Source of the DNA: Rhodanobacteraceae bacterium
GTDB taxonomy: Bacteria; Pseudomonadota; Gammaproteobacteria; Xanthomonadales; SZUA-5
Length of the DNA: 64,000 nucleotides
Direction: 5' to 3'
NCBI GenBank assembly: GCA_016713135.1
Contig: JADJPR010000003.1
Location: 248,001 to 312,000, forward strand
Part shown: piece by piece, positions 17,938 to 30,297 of the stretch
Numbering within the stretch: position 1 is the stretch's first letter
Layout: every line of letters starts with the position of its first letter
Notes under the pieces: generated by a model
Databases searched by the model: none
Told to the model about the DNA's origin: nothing
Seen by the model: the letters and a program-made list of their open reading frames with translations, nothing else
Translations under genes and position numbers: made by a program

Positions 17938-20247
17938 CTAGTGAGGCGCGGTCCGAGATGCGGAGCGACGAAGCGTCGGACCATTCGAGGACACGTTCGG
18001 ATCCTGGGTCAATTGCGTCAGCGCTTCGCGCCAGTGTGCCCGTCGTTGGCGGTCACGTTGGGCCAGGTCGATGGGCTTCGTGAGTTCCAGCCTGTATGGA
18101 TTGCCGGACTTGATGGTCCGGTGCGCCAGCGGAGCGCCGGTTCTTCCGATCTGATCGATCAAGTGCAGCCGGCGGGGCTCGGCCATCGGCAGCAGCAATG
18201 GCTCTGCACCGGTGCTTTCGGCCCAGCGGATCATCGTGGCGCAGTCCTTGCAGCGACAGGTCCATTCCAGCTCGCGCAGCGCGGCATCGCCCGCGGTGCG
18301 TTCGGGTCGGGACAGACGCAGCTCGAGCGCGGCAATGACCGAGGCGCGCAGCGCGGTCCCGGGGCCATGAACTCCGGTGGATTCCAGCGCCCTCACGATG
18401 GGTCCGAGTGCTTCCGATGGGTAGTTGCGGGAATTCGTGTCGATGTGCCGGACCAGTTCCATGAGCGCCGGGTGGTCCGGCACCAGGGTAAATGCCTGCA
18501 CCAGTTCGGCCACGGCTTCGATTATCGCGCCCAGTACAGATTGGCGACTCGCCGGAGATCCACACTCGCGCGACGCGTCGTAGCGCTTGAGTGCGGAGAA
18601 TGCGTCGCTCAGCCAATGACCGGCGCTCGCGCGCGACAGCCCGGCGGAGATGGCCGATTGCAGCAGGTCAGCGATGCCTTTCGGGCAGACCCGGGGTGTT
18701 GGCACCTCACCGGTGTAGGACACTATTGGTGAATGCCGCATCCGCCGATCGGACCATGCTTGCAGCAGGTTCCGCATCCACGGCGCGCCGTGGATGCGTT
18801 CCAGTTCTCCGACCAGCGGCCCGTCCGACGCGAGCAGATTGTCCGGGTCGAAGCCCACGATCAGCTCGCTCGCCATCTGTGCGTCGGACAGGTTTGCGGC
18901 AATTCTGGCAACGCGATGAAACGCTCCTTGACCGATCTTCCGTATGTGCTTGGAGATCAAATCGTGTATCGCGGCAACGATGGCATCCAAAGCTTTTCGG
19001 CGGCCCGGATGCGCGGCCAGCGCGAGCAATTCATCCAGGTTCGAGTCGATATCCGCTTTGAAGCGGATGCGCAGGGCGCCAAGCGGCGACTGGATCACCA
19101 CGGCAGCTCGCCGGTACCAGTACTCGAGGGTGTCGCCGTAATTGCCCATGTAGCCTTCGTGTTCGAAGGTCTCCAGGTGTTCTTCGCCGGATTCGACAAG
19201 TCGTGCGACATGTTGCGGTCGGACGGACACCGGTTCGGCCGCCATTGTCTGGTCCTTGCCGTCGCGCCAGAAGTCGAGAGTGATTTCGTCGTCGATCAAC
19301 TCGCCCTTGTGTGGTTGCGCGTGTCGCCCGCGGTACTCCGCATTCCAGATCTCGTGGTGCTGCGCCAAGGCCAGATGGACGCTCAGTCCGGCAGCGCCGG
19401 CGGCCGCGCGCAGCGCCTGCGCGTACTGCCGGTCACGGCCCTTGAGCAGTCGCCAGTACAGCCCATGCTCGCTGTACTCGTGATCGAGCAGGAACACGAA
19501 GGGCTCCGCGCGCTCGCCCGCAGGGGAGTAAAACAATGCGCGCAGCAATGCTGTGAGCGCGGGGTTGGCTGCTATCTCGGGCATCGGCGCGCCGGCCGGA
19601 ACCAGCAAGTCGAAGGTCAGTACCACCCGCCAGCCTTCGATCACGGGTTCGACTTCGTGGCGGCAGTCGGCATAGAAGGCATACCAGCGCAGTGCGCTTG
19701 TCTGGCCAAGTTGCTGCGACTCGAAGCGAACCTCCTGCTCGCCGAGCTGGATCCGCAGCGCGCCGCCGATATGCGCGCACGGCCACACCAGCACGAGGGT
19801 GCCCACCATGCCGTCGGACTTTTCGGTGTCATGGTGCGACTTGAAGAATTCGCCGGGGCCGTAGACCAGCAAGCTATGGACGCGGCAATCCAGGGCCTCG
19901 ATGCCCAGCACGGCGGCGAGTTGCTGCAACAGCGCGATGCGCGACGGGTCATCCCAGGTCAACGCCAGATGCTCGCCGGAGATCTCCGCCGTTCTGCGCA
20001 CCGAAGGGTCCCAAAGGGTCTTTTCCCGCAGTCCGAATCGGGCTGGCTCCCCAAGGCTGTGCAGCCTCTGCGCGGTTGCCTGCCCGAGCGGAAGTTCCAA
20101 CGTGCCGACATGATCCATGGCCAGCGCAAGCTGGGCGCCGTCGATCTGTCCTTGCGCCGCAAACGCAGGCTTGGACTTACGACGTGCGGGACGTTCGGGT
20201 TCGGCGTCTGCTCGCAGCACGGCAAGGATGTCGGCGAAGTCGGACAT
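17938..20247 (-). CDS. Large 2-oxoglutarate/Fe(II) oxygenase-like protein
   Basis: A 769-residue protein. Residues about 122-214 look like a prolyl-4-hydroxylase-type double-stranded beta-helix: SLLVYGPGEFFKSHHDTEK supplies the HxD pair (His138/139, Asp140), CRHEVEPV supplies the distal His197, and GWRVVLTFDL supplies Arg207 for 2-oxoglutarate. The following 550 residues have no domain I recognise; they contain a late CxxC (CRCKDC). The ATG at 20245-20247 is chosen. The same frame is open a further 2.8 kb upstream but only as antisense to the ABC permease. The substrate is unknown. Confidence 0.8.
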   Translation of the reverse strand: MSDFADILAVLRADAEPERPARRKSKPAFAAQGQIDGAQLALAMDHVGTLELPLGQATAQRLHSLGEPARFGLREKTLWDPSVRRTAEISGEHLALTWDDPSRIALLQQLAAVLGIEALDCRVHSLLVYGPGEFFKSHHDTEKSDGMVGTLVLVWPCAHIGGALRIQLGEQEVRFESQQLGQTSALRWYAFYADCRHEVEPVIEGWRVVLTFDLLVPAGAPMPEIAANPALTALLRALFYSPAGERAEPFVFLLDHEYSEHGLYWRLLKGRDRQYAQALRAAAGAAGLSVHLALAQHHEIWNAEYRGRHAQPHKGELIDDEITLDFWRDGKDQTMAAEPVSVRPQHVARLVESGEEHLETFEHEGYMGNYGDTLEYWYRRAAVVIQSPLGALRIRFKADIDSNLDELLALAAHPGRRKALDAIVAAIHDLISKHIRKIGQGAFHRVARIAANLSDAQMASELIVGFDPDNLLASDGPLVGELERIHGAPWMRNLLQAWSDRRMRHSPIVSYTGEVPTPRVCPKGIADLLQSAISAGLSRASAGHWLSDAFSALKRYDASRECGSPASRQSVLGAIIEAVAELVQAFTLVPDHPALMELVRHIDTNSRNYPSEALGPIVRALESTGVHGPGTALRASVIAALELRLSRPERTAGDAALRELEWTCRCKDCATMIRWAESTGAEPLLLPMAEPRRLHLIDQIGRTGAPLAHRTIKSGNPYRLELTKPIDLAQRDRQRRAHWREALTQLTQDPNVSSNGPTLRRSASRTAPH

Positions 20248-20547
20248 GGTCGGACTCGTGGATCGAAAGGGTGGACTGGTCACAGCCGCTCGACCGGCGC
20301 ATGCCTGACGATACGCTGGCCGCCGCCCTGTGGTTGCCGGCTTGGCGCCTGAGACTCCGCCGCAAGCCACGCGGTCTGCGCTCGAAGCCGAGCAACGCCA
20401 GCGTGAGCGTTGGGTGTCGCCGTCCGCTTTCGGACTCGCCTGTTCGATTACGCGTCGCACGGACGCCAGGCAGGCCTGAATGCGGCAAAATCCGCCCCGG
20501 CACGACCCTTGCGTGGATGAAGCCCAACGAAACCAAGGGAGCCGGCC
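20248..20547. other. Intergenic region between the oxygenase and ABC permease genes
   Basis: Exactly 300 bases between divergent genes. No gene, RNA or clear repeat is seen. It must hold both promoters, but no convincing -35/-10 pair stands out. Confidence 0.5.
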
Positions 20548-23007
<2,460 letters not shown>

Positions 23008-23086
23008 GGCGCCCCGGCGGACCATCGACACTGTCGCGCCCATGCGATGCTTGCCAGCATGGCGGTGAGATGGATGGGAAAGGCCG

Positions 23087-24202
23087 ATGAAACGACTGAT
23101 TGCATGGGGACTGGCGGCTGCCGTGCTGCTGGTCGGCGGGGTGGTCGCCGTCTACCGGATGCCGGCGCCGCAGCCCGCGGCATCCGCCGTCGCGGATCAA
23201 ACCATCGATGGGCCCACGGTCGGACAGACGCGTGGCGATGCCGCCGCGGCCGAGAACGAAGATCAGACCGGGCCAGCCGCAGTCCGATCCACGTCGACCT
23301 CGGTGGCGGCAGCGACTGCGCCCGTTGCGTCCACCCGGGTCCTTGCCCTGCCGCCCGAAGGCCTGCCGCTGCGCGAGTCCGCCACAGCCTTGATCGAGGC
23401 CGCGCGTGCAGGCGACCGGGCCGCGACGCGGCGCCTCCACTCCGAGTTGACCGACTGCCAGCGGCATCACTGGACCAGCCTGCGGATGGACATGATGATC
23501 GCCTGGGAGGACACCCCGCGCGGGCGACGCCGCGGCGGCGAGCGGCTGCAGGAGATGATGAGCAGCGCCGCCGGCACCCTGGCCGAGCTTGAGGAATCCT
23601 GCGCCGACCTGCCCGACGACATCGATGAAGCGCTGCTGTTCGAGGTGCAGCGGCTGGCCGCCGACAGCGGCGATCTCGCCGGCCAGCTGGCCTTTGCACT
23701 GGCACCGGCGCTGACCTTGAACAAGGCGCTGCTGCAAATGGACCGGCTGGAGATCTATCGCGAGCGCGCGCCGCAGTACCTGCAGCGCGCGCTGGAACAG
23801 GGCAGCGGGCAGGCGGTCGCCGCGCTGATGGAAGGCTACGAGAACTATTTCGAGGGCTGGCGCGGCCCGGATGCCCGCGGCACCGAGATGCAGGCTGCGG
23901 TGGCGCGCAAGATGATCCAGGCGATGCGCCCGCTGAGCCCGTTGCAGCAGGTGCTCGGCGAGGACCTGGCCAAGGCCTGGACCTATGCCACGTTGTGCAA
24001 GCGGGTCTGCAACGGCACCGACCAGGCTCGCGCCGAAGCGGCATTGGACCGGCTGCGCGTGGCAGTCGACGACGACGCCCGGCGTCTCGCCGAGGATGCC
24101 GCCGGGAAGCTGTTCGATGCGCACTTCGCGGCGAAACCGCGCCCGCCGGATATCGACATCGAGCGCCTGCGTGAAGCGGTTCTGGGCTTCCGCCGGATGT
24201 GA
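23087..24202 (+). CDS. Hypothetical single-pass membrane protein
   Basis: A 371-residue protein with an N-terminal membrane anchor or signal (about residues 4-24), then an Ala/Pro/Thr-rich linker to about 90. The helical rest (QLAFALAPALTLNKALLQMDRLEIYRERAPQYLQRALEQG) has the feel of a Sel1- or TPR-like repeat region but no canonical repeat is clear. I do not recognise the family. It is 79 bases after the ABC permease and 67 before the ECF sigma factor, so it could belong to either unit. Confidence 0.7.
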   Translation: MKRLIAWGLAAAVLLVGGVVAVYRMPAPQPAASAVADQTIDGPTVGQTRGDAAAAENEDQTGPAAVRSTSTSVAAATAPVASTRVLALPPEGLPLRESATALIEAARAGDRAATRRLHSELTDCQRHHWTSLRMDMMIAWEDTPRGRRRGGERLQEMMSSAAGTLAELEESCADLPDDIDEALLFEVQRLAADSGDLAGQLAFALAPALTLNKALLQMDRLEIYRERAPQYLQRALEQGSGQAVAALMEGYENYFEGWRGPDARGTEMQAAVARKMIQAMRPLSPLQQVLGEDLAKAWTYATLCKRVCNGTDQARAEAALDRLRVAVDDDARRLAEDAAGKLFDAHFAAKPRPPDIDIERLREAVLGFRRM

Positions 24203-24269
24203 GTGCAGGCGTCGAGTTCCAGCGCCGTCCACCTTAAAATAGCCAGACAGGCCAATTCGAGGCACGTCC

Positions 24270-24827
24270 TTGGCGCAAGGTCCGATCACCCAGTTGTTGC
24301 GCGCGCGCGCCGCCGGCGATGTGTCGGCGGACGGCCGCCTCGTGGCCCTGATCTACGATGAGCTGCACCGCCTGGCGGAACGGCAGATGCGCGGCGAGCG
24401 CGGTGGGCACACGCTGACGCCCACGGCGCTGATCCACGAGGCCTGGCTGCGCCTCGCGCCCGAGGACGCGCAGGCGGCGCAGGATCGCGGCCAGTTCTAC
24501 GCGCTGGCAGCGCGCAGGATGCGCCAGGTGCTGATCGACCACGCGCGCCGGCGCGATGCCGACAAGCGTGGCGGGGGCGCGGTCGCGATCACGCTGTCGC
24601 GGGCGGCTGACGAGTCCGCCAGCGCAGGGGACATCGACGCATTGGCGCTCGAGCAGGCGCTGGCGCAACTGGAACAGATGGACGAACGCAAGGCGCGGGT
24701 GGTCGAGTTGCGCTACTACGCCGGCCTGGAAATGGCCGAGATCGCCGCCGCGCTGGGCATCTCGCGCGCGACCGCGCAGCGCGACTGGGAGGTCGCGCGC
24801 GCCTTCCTGCACCTGCGCCTGGGCTGA
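24270..24827 (+). CDS. ECF-type RNA polymerase sigma factor (TIGR02999-like)
   Basis: A 185-residue protein. Region 2 is seen in YDELHRLAERQMRGER and FYALAARRMRQVLIDHARRRDADKRGG, and region 4 in LEMAEIAAALGISRATAQRDWEVARAFL. This matches the TIGR02999 sigma subfamily that is typically paired with a Ser/Thr kinase. The start is TTG at 24270. The kinase gene follows after 9 bases, and no anti-sigma factor is present, so control may run through the kinase. Confidence 0.92.
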   Translation: MAQGPITQLLRARAAGDVSADGRLVALIYDELHRLAERQMRGERGGHTLTPTALIHEAWLRLAPEDAQAAQDRGQFYALAARRMRQVLIDHARRRDADKRGGGAVAITLSRAADESASAGDIDALALEQALAQLEQMDERKARVVELRYYAGLEMAEIAAALGISRATAQRDWEVARAFLHLRLG

Positions 24828-24836
24828 GCGCGCACA

Positions 24837-27131
24837 ATGGACGGCCGCGCACTCGGCTTGCTCGACCAGGCGCTGACGCGTCCGCCGCCCGAGCGCGAGG
24901 CCTTCCTGCGCAGCGCGGCGGATGGCGATTCCGGACTGCTGGACGACGCGCTCGCGCTGCTGCGCGCGCATGGCGCGAGCGCGGGCTTGCTGGAAACCCC
25001 GCGCCTGCCGGAGCGCATCGGCGCGTGGCGGGTGCTCGAGCGCCTCGGCGCTGGCGGCATGGGCGAGGTCTACCGGGTCGAACGCAGCGATGGCGGCTAT
25101 CGCCAGCAGGCGGCGTTGAAATTGACGGCCCTGGGCTGGGCCGGGCCCGAGGCCATCGCGCGTTTCCATGCCGAGCGCGCCTTCCTGGCGCGGCTTGAGC
25201 ACCCGAACGTGGCGCGCATCATCGACGGCGGCACCGCCCCGGACGGACGTCCGTGGGTGGTGATGGAGTACGTCGCGGGCGAGCCGATCGACCGCTGGTG
25301 CGCGCTCCGCCAGTGGCCGATCCGAGCGCGGATAGAACTCTTCCGCCAGGTACTGGCGGCAGTCGAGGCCGCCCACCGCGCGCTGATCCTGCACCGCGAC
25401 ATCAAGCCGGCCAACATCCTGGTCACGCCTGACGGCCAGGCCAAGCTGCTGGATTTCGGCATCGCCAAGAGTCTCTCGCCCGAGGCCGGCCTGACCGCCA
25501 CCGGGCATGCTCCACTGACGCCGCAGTTCGCCAGTCCGGAGCAACTCGCCGGTCGGGCGCTCACGACCGCATCGGATGTGTATTCGCTGGGCCTGGTGCT
25601 GCACCTGCTGTTGACCGGTCGTTTGCCGCACGAGTTGGCCACGCGCTCGCCCGCGGAGATCGAGGCGCTGCTGCGCACTGCCGTGCCGACGCGACCGAGC
25701 GCGGTGATCGACCGGGCCGCGCTGGCCCTGGCGCCGCGCGAGGCGGCCGTCTGGCGCCGGCACCTCGAAGGCGATCTGGACCGGGTGCTGCTCAAGGCGC
25801 TGGCGGTGGATGTCGACCGCCGCTACGCGAGTGCGGCGGAGCTCGCCGCGGACCTGGAGCGCTGGCTGGACTTTCGTCCGGTCGTGGCGCGCCAGGGCGA
25901 TCGCGGTTATCGCCTGCGACTGTTCGTGCGGCGCAACCGGCTCGCGGTTGCGGCTGGCAGCGCCGCCGTGCTCGCGTTGTCCGCAGGTCTCGCGCTGGCG
26001 GCCTACCAGGCTACCCTGGCGCGCGCGGAGGCCGCCCGCGCCCGCAGCGCCAACGAGTTCCTGCTGCGCCTCATCGCCGATGCCGATCCGGTGGCCAGCG
26101 GGCGCGAACCCAGCCTGAAGGAAGCGCTCGACCAGGCGGTGACGCGCATTCCGGAACATTTCGCCGGGCAAGCCGAGAGCGAGGCCGATGTGCGCCTCGG
26201 CATCGGCCGCGCGTATACCAATCTGATGCAGCTGGATGCCGCCGCGACGCAATTCGCGCTCGCCTTGAAGCTGCGCACACCGGGCACGCCCGGACACGCC
26301 GAGGTGCTGCAGGGACAGGCGCTGCTCGACTGGACGCTGGGGCGCACGGATGCCGCAGAAGCCCGCTACCGCGAAGCGCTGGCGGTGTTCGCGCGCGATC
26401 CGGCCTTGCGCCGGCAGGCGGGAGCGGTGCGCAACGATCTCGCCTCGCTGCTGAGCGATGTCGGACGCTACGACGAGGCTGCGTCGCTGGCGGAGGCTGC
26501 GGTCGCCGACGCGCGCGCTCTCGGGCTGGATCCCGGTGCCCTCGGGGCGCGGCTGGAGAATCTCGGCAGTGCGCTGCAGGGTTCCGGGCGGCTGGACGCA
26601 GCCGATGCTGTCTATCGCCAGGCGATCGCGGCGCTGGAGCAGGCGCTGCCGCAACGCACCGTCGCGCTCGCCGTGGCGCTCAACAACTACGCGCTGGTGC
26701 ACCGCGATGCCGGGCGCCTGCGCGAGGCGCTGGCCCTGTTCGAGCGTGCAGTGGCGGTGCGCGAATCGGCCTTCGGGACGGACCACGCGGATCTCGCCGG
26801 GCCGTTGACCAATGCCGCGCGCATCCGCGTCGATCTCGGCGACCTCGCAGGCGCACGCCGCGACATCGACCGCGCGCTGGCGCTGGCCGAACGCGCCTTC
26901 GCGCCGGGCTACATCGGCCGCGGCCATGTGCAGCTGGCTGCCGCCCAGGTGGCACTGGCCGAGGGCGATGCGCCCCGCACCCTGGACCATGCCCACGCAG
27001 CGCTGGCGGTTTTCGAGCGCGCCGATGCCGCCGATCCGGTCTGGTCGCAGCGCGCACACACGCTCATCGCACAGGCGCAGGCGCTGGCCGCAAAACCGGA
27101 TGCGACACGCGGGCGCGATCCTGCGCCTTGA
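24837..27131 (+). CDS. Receptor-type Ser/Thr protein kinase with TPR region
   Basis: A 764-residue protein. The cytoplasmic kinase domain (about 60-340) has GAGGMGEVY, AALKL, HRDIKPANIL and DFGIAKS, all intact. A single membrane helix (about 366-389, RLAVAAGSAAVLALSAGLALAA) separates it from a long C-terminal TPR-like helical repeat region (about 400-750). The gene is 9 bases after the ECF sigma gene and 44 before a secreted protein. Kinase plus sigma pairs of this kind are frequent in Xanthomonadales and are thought to couple envelope signals to transcription; the signal is unknown. Confidence 0.94.
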   Translation: MDGRALGLLDQALTRPPPEREAFLRSAADGDSGLLDDALALLRAHGASAGLLETPRLPERIGAWRVLERLGAGGMGEVYRVERSDGGYRQQAALKLTALGWAGPEAIARFHAERAFLARLEHPNVARIIDGGTAPDGRPWVVMEYVAGEPIDRWCALRQWPIRARIELFRQVLAAVEAAHRALILHRDIKPANILVTPDGQAKLLDFGIAKSLSPEAGLTATGHAPLTPQFASPEQLAGRALTTASDVYSLGLVLHLLLTGRLPHELATRSPAEIEALLRTAVPTRPSAVIDRAALALAPREAAVWRRHLEGDLDRVLLKALAVDVDRRYASAAELAADLERWLDFRPVVARQGDRGYRLRLFVRRNRLAVAAGSAAVLALSAGLALAAYQATLARAEAARARSANEFLLRLIADADPVASGREPSLKEALDQAVTRIPEHFAGQAESEADVRLGIGRAYTNLMQLDAAATQFALALKLRTPGTPGHAEVLQGQALLDWTLGRTDAAEARYREALAVFARDPALRRQAGAVRNDLASLLSDVGRYDEAASLAEAAVADARALGLDPGALGARLENLGSALQGSGRLDAADAVYRQAIAALEQALPQRTVALAVALNNYALVHRDAGRLREALALFERAVAVRESAFGTDHADLAGPLTNAARIRVDLGDLAGARRDIDRALALAERAFAPGYIGRGHVQLAAAQVALAEGDAPRTLDHAHAALAVFERADAADPVWSQRAHTLIAQAQALAAKPDATRGRDPAP

Positions 27132-27175
27132 GGACTGAGACGCGGCCCTTCGCCCGCGCCCGATGGAGTCCTCCG

Positions 27176-29308
27176 ATGTTGCAGCGCCCCGTTTCCACCG
27201 CACGCCACGGTCGCTCGCGACGCGAAATGTCGTCGCTGGCACTGGCACTGGCCCTGGCCGTCGCCGCCACCGGCACCGCATCCGCACAGAGCTGCGGCAC
27301 TGGCGGGTGCGCCTTCTGGGGCACCGAGGTCAACGATTCCTGGTTCAATCCCTTCCGCTGGGGCGGCATCCTGCCGTGGCAGGGCGGCGTGCCGAATTCG
27401 AGCGTCAGTTGCCGGATCGAACTGGCGGTGCAGGTGGATGTGCTTGGCCAGGGGCAAGGCGCCTCCTGCCACCATCTGCAGTTCAACCACACCGGCGCCG
27501 TCGTGCGCGTGGCCGGTTCCTCCTTCCGCGCCGAGCTGAATGTGCACGGCACGCAGATGGACAACAACGGCCTGATCCTGATCGGCGGCCAGGACGCGCT
27601 GCAGGATTCGTCTCTGATCATCCACAACAACACCAATGCCAACGGCGCGAATGGACGAATCCGCCTGTCGGCACCGCCGAATCATGGCGCCTACCTTTCG
27701 CCCTACTCCAACCTCGGCTGGTTGCTGGTGAACTGGCCCAGCCACACCATCGAAGGCAACGGCACGATCCGTGTGCGCCTGCAGAACGATGGCCTGGTCG
27801 ATGCCAATGTGGCGGGACGTACGCTGACCTTCGAGAGCCTCCACAACATCGACAACAACAACCTGGTGCGCGCCCGCAATGGCGCAACGCTGATCCTGTC
27901 GATGGCCAATGGCAACCACGGCTTCCGCCAGTTCGGCCAGGGCCGGATCGTCATCGAGAACGGCTCCGGGCTGGCGCTGGTCGCAGCGGGCGACCAGGGT
28001 CTCAGCGGCGGGCGCCTGCAGACCATCGGCAGCGGCGTGGTCACCGTGTTCACCCAGGGCTTCCCGATCCAGGACATCCACTTCGAAGCCGGTTCGCGGA
28101 TGACCTTCTCCGGCAACGCGGGTATCTACATCGGCCCACTGGGGATCGAGAACGATGGCCTGATCCACACCGGGCCGAGCGGTTTCGTGACCTCGCGTTT
28201 CGCCGCCAGCACCACGCTGACCGGCAACGGGCGCCTGCAGCTCGAAGGCGGCGCGCTGTCCGCGCTGTTCGGCGGTGGCGGGCAGGCGATGGTGAACGGT
28301 GCGGGCCACACCATTGGCGGCGTTGGCACGATCGCACTGGCACTGACCAACCAGGGCGAGGTGCTGGCCGACCGCAATGGTCTGGGCAGCGGTCCCAGCC
28401 AGCTCACGCTGCAGACCTCGGGGCAGGTCAACGAGGGCACGATGGTGGCGCGCGGTGGCGGATCGCTCAATCTGCAATCGGTCACCCTGACCCAGAACGC
28501 GCAGGGCCTGGTGCGCGCCGAACAGGATTCCGCCTTCGTGCTCGAAGGCATCAGTACGGTCATCGGCGGCACGCTCGCCACCAGCGGCAATGGCGTGATC
28601 TATACGAACACCGCGACGGCGCGACTGGAGAACCTGACGCTCGCCGCCGGCGCCAATCTGTTGGTGCCGTGCGCGCGCGAGCTGACGCTGGTCGGCACGA
28701 TCAACAACCGCGGCACGATCACGCTGGACAACGCCGGCTGCGGCCCGAGCTACGCGATCGTGCGCGGCAGCGGGGTGACCGCGCTGGCGCAATCCGGTGA
28801 GATACGGCTGCGCGCCAATGGTCCCTCGGGCAACGTCACGCTGACCAGCGGTGGCGGCCTGCTGACACTCGGGCCCAGCCAGGTGCTGACCGGGACCGGC
28901 AAGTTGGGCGGCGAGTTGCAGCTCAATGGCGCGATCTCACCCGACCAGAGTTATGCGCCAGTTGGACCGGTAGGGCGCATCGACCTCAACGCCGGCACCA
29001 CGCTCGCCCTCGGCGCCAGTGCCAGCACCGTCATCGACATCGCCAGCGCGGCCAGCCATGACCGCATCGGCGGCAGCGGCAATGTCCAGCTGGGCGGCAC
29101 GCTGGTGATCTCGGCCCTCGGTGCCTATGTGCCGCCGCTCGGCACCAGTTTCGACCTGATCACCGGCGCGATGATCAGCGGGCGCTTCCAGTCGGTCGAA
29201 CTGCCGCCGCAGTACGCCGGGCTCGATGCCCGGGTCGAGGTGCTGTCCGACCGCGTGCGCCTGACTGTCGTCGCGCCGCTGCTGGTGAACGGTTTCGAGG
29301 GTCCTTGA
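27176..29308 (+). CDS. Large secreted Asn/Gly-rich repeat protein with C-terminal GFE tag
   Basis: A 710-residue protein with a signal peptide ending TGTASA-QSCG. The body has repeated short strands with NNGLI, NDGLV, NDGLI, GNGRLQLEGG and NRGTITL, suggesting a right-handed beta-helix like autotransporter passengers. It ends LLVNGFEGP. The M28 peptidase in this window ends LFADGFE, so both share an [FL]x[ND]GFE tail. No autotransporter barrel is present. The ATG at 27176 is chosen over a TTG at 27128 that overlaps the kinase stop, because it precedes the signal peptide directly. It is likely cotranscribed with the kinase. Confidence 0.8.
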   Translation: MLQRPVSTARHGRSRREMSSLALALALAVAATGTASAQSCGTGGCAFWGTEVNDSWFNPFRWGGILPWQGGVPNSSVSCRIELAVQVDVLGQGQGASCHHLQFNHTGAVVRVAGSSFRAELNVHGTQMDNNGLILIGGQDALQDSSLIIHNNTNANGANGRIRLSAPPNHGAYLSPYSNLGWLLVNWPSHTIEGNGTIRVRLQNDGLVDANVAGRTLTFESLHNIDNNNLVRARNGATLILSMANGNHGFRQFGQGRIVIENGSGLALVAAGDQGLSGGRLQTIGSGVVTVFTQGFPIQDIHFEAGSRMTFSGNAGIYIGPLGIENDGLIHTGPSGFVTSRFAASTTLTGNGRLQLEGGALSALFGGGGQAMVNGAGHTIGGVGTIALALTNQGEVLADRNGLGSGPSQLTLQTSGQVNEGTMVARGGGSLNLQSVTLTQNAQGLVRAEQDSAFVLEGISTVIGGTLATSGNGVIYTNTATARLENLTLAAGANLLVPCARELTLVGTINNRGTITLDNAGCGPSYAIVRGSGVTALAQSGEIRLRANGPSGNVTLTSGGGLLTLGPSQVLTGTGKLGGELQLNGAISPDQSYAPVGPVGRIDLNAGTTLALGASASTVIDIASAASHDRIGGSGNVQLGGTLVISALGAYVPPLGTSFDLITGAMISGRFQSVELPPQYAGLDARVEVLSDRVRLTVVAPLLVNGFEGP

Positions 29309-29336
29309 TGGCCGGCGCCGTGCGGGGCGGCTTGGC

Positions 29337-30290
29337 TCAGGCCAGCGCCCCGCCGCAGCTCGATCCTTGGCCGGCGGTGCAGCCGTAGCAATGGCCGGCA
29401 ACCCCGATGCGCCGCGTGGGTTCGCTGTCGAGCAACTCGCGCAGGTGCACCTCGCGCTCGCCACCGCCAATCGGCAGCCTGAGCATCTGGTTGAAATCGC
29501 AGTCGTAGAGGTAGCCGCGCCAGTCGACACTGACCAGGAAGCGGCACATCACGCTGGCGAGGTTCTCGTCGCGGTGCGCGCCGACCAGGGTGTCGAGATA
29601 GCTGTCGAACTTGCCCTTGGAGACCAGCCAGGAGCCGAAGCGCTGGATCGGCATGTTCGCCAGGGTGTAGAGCGCGCTGAACTCGATGCCGAAATTGTCC
29701 CTGAGCAGGCGCTTGTAGTCCGCTTCGAGCTTGGCCTGCGCCGGTGGCAGGAAGGCGCCGTTGGGGTTGTAAACCAGGTTCAGCGGCAATCCGCCCGGCT
29801 GGCCATAGCCGAGTTCGTTCAAGCGCTTGAGGCAGCGGATCGAGGACTCGAACACGCCGTTGCCACGTTGCTCGTCGACATTCGCCTGGCTGTAGCAGGG
29901 CAGCGATGCGATCACTTCCACCTGATGCTCGGCGAGGAACTCCGGCACCCATTCGTAGCCGGGTTCATCCGGCAGGCTCGGGTTCAAGCGGTCCATCACC
30001 GCGATGCCACGCGCGCGCGCCTCCCCGACGAACCAGCGGAAATGCGGGTTCATCTCCGGCGAGCCGCCGGTCAGGTCGAACTGGCGGATGCCACGACGTT
30101 GCGCCACTTCCAGCGCCAGTTCCAGGGTCTCGCGGTCCATCAGCTCGGTGCGCCGCGGGCCGGCATTGACGTGGCAATGGATGCAGCTGATGTTGCACAG
30201 ATAGCCGAGGTTGAGTTGCAGGGTGTCGATGCGCTCGCGCTCGATCGCGGGGAAACCGAGCGCCTTCAGGCGCGGCCAGGTGTCGTGCAT
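29337..30290 (-). CDS. arsS: Arsenosugar biosynthesis radical SAM protein ArsS
   Basis: A 317-residue radical SAM enzyme. The cluster motif CNISCIHCH binds [4Fe-4S]/SAM, followed by GPRRTELM and LTGGSPEMNPHFRWF. The C-terminal Cys-rich tail CYGCTAGQGSSCGGAL is typical of ArsS (DUF3641). The family adds a 5'-deoxyadenosyl group to methylated arsenicals on the route to arsenosugars. It is 7 bases downstream of arsM on the same strand, the usual pairing. Confidence 0.93.
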   Translation of the reverse strand: MHDTWPRLKALGFPAIERERIDTLQLNLGYLCNISCIHCHVNAGPRRTELMDRETLELALEVAQRRGIRQFDLTGGSPEMNPHFRWFVGEARARGIAVMDRLNPSLPDEPGYEWVPEFLAEHQVEVIASLPCYSQANVDEQRGNGVFESSIRCLKRLNELGYGQPGGLPLNLVYNPNGAFLPPAQAKLEADYKRLLRDNFGIEFSALYTLANMPIQRFGSWLVSKGKFDSYLDTLVGAHRDENLASVMCRFLVSVDWRGYLYDCDFNQMLRLPIGGGEREVHLRELLDSEPTRRIGVAGHCYGCTAGQGSSCGGALA

Positions 30291-30297
30291 GGCGTCC

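Noticed and set aside
24234..27287. A 1,017-residue minus-strand open frame
   Set aside because: Antisense to the sigma factor and kinase, with no domain and biased composition.
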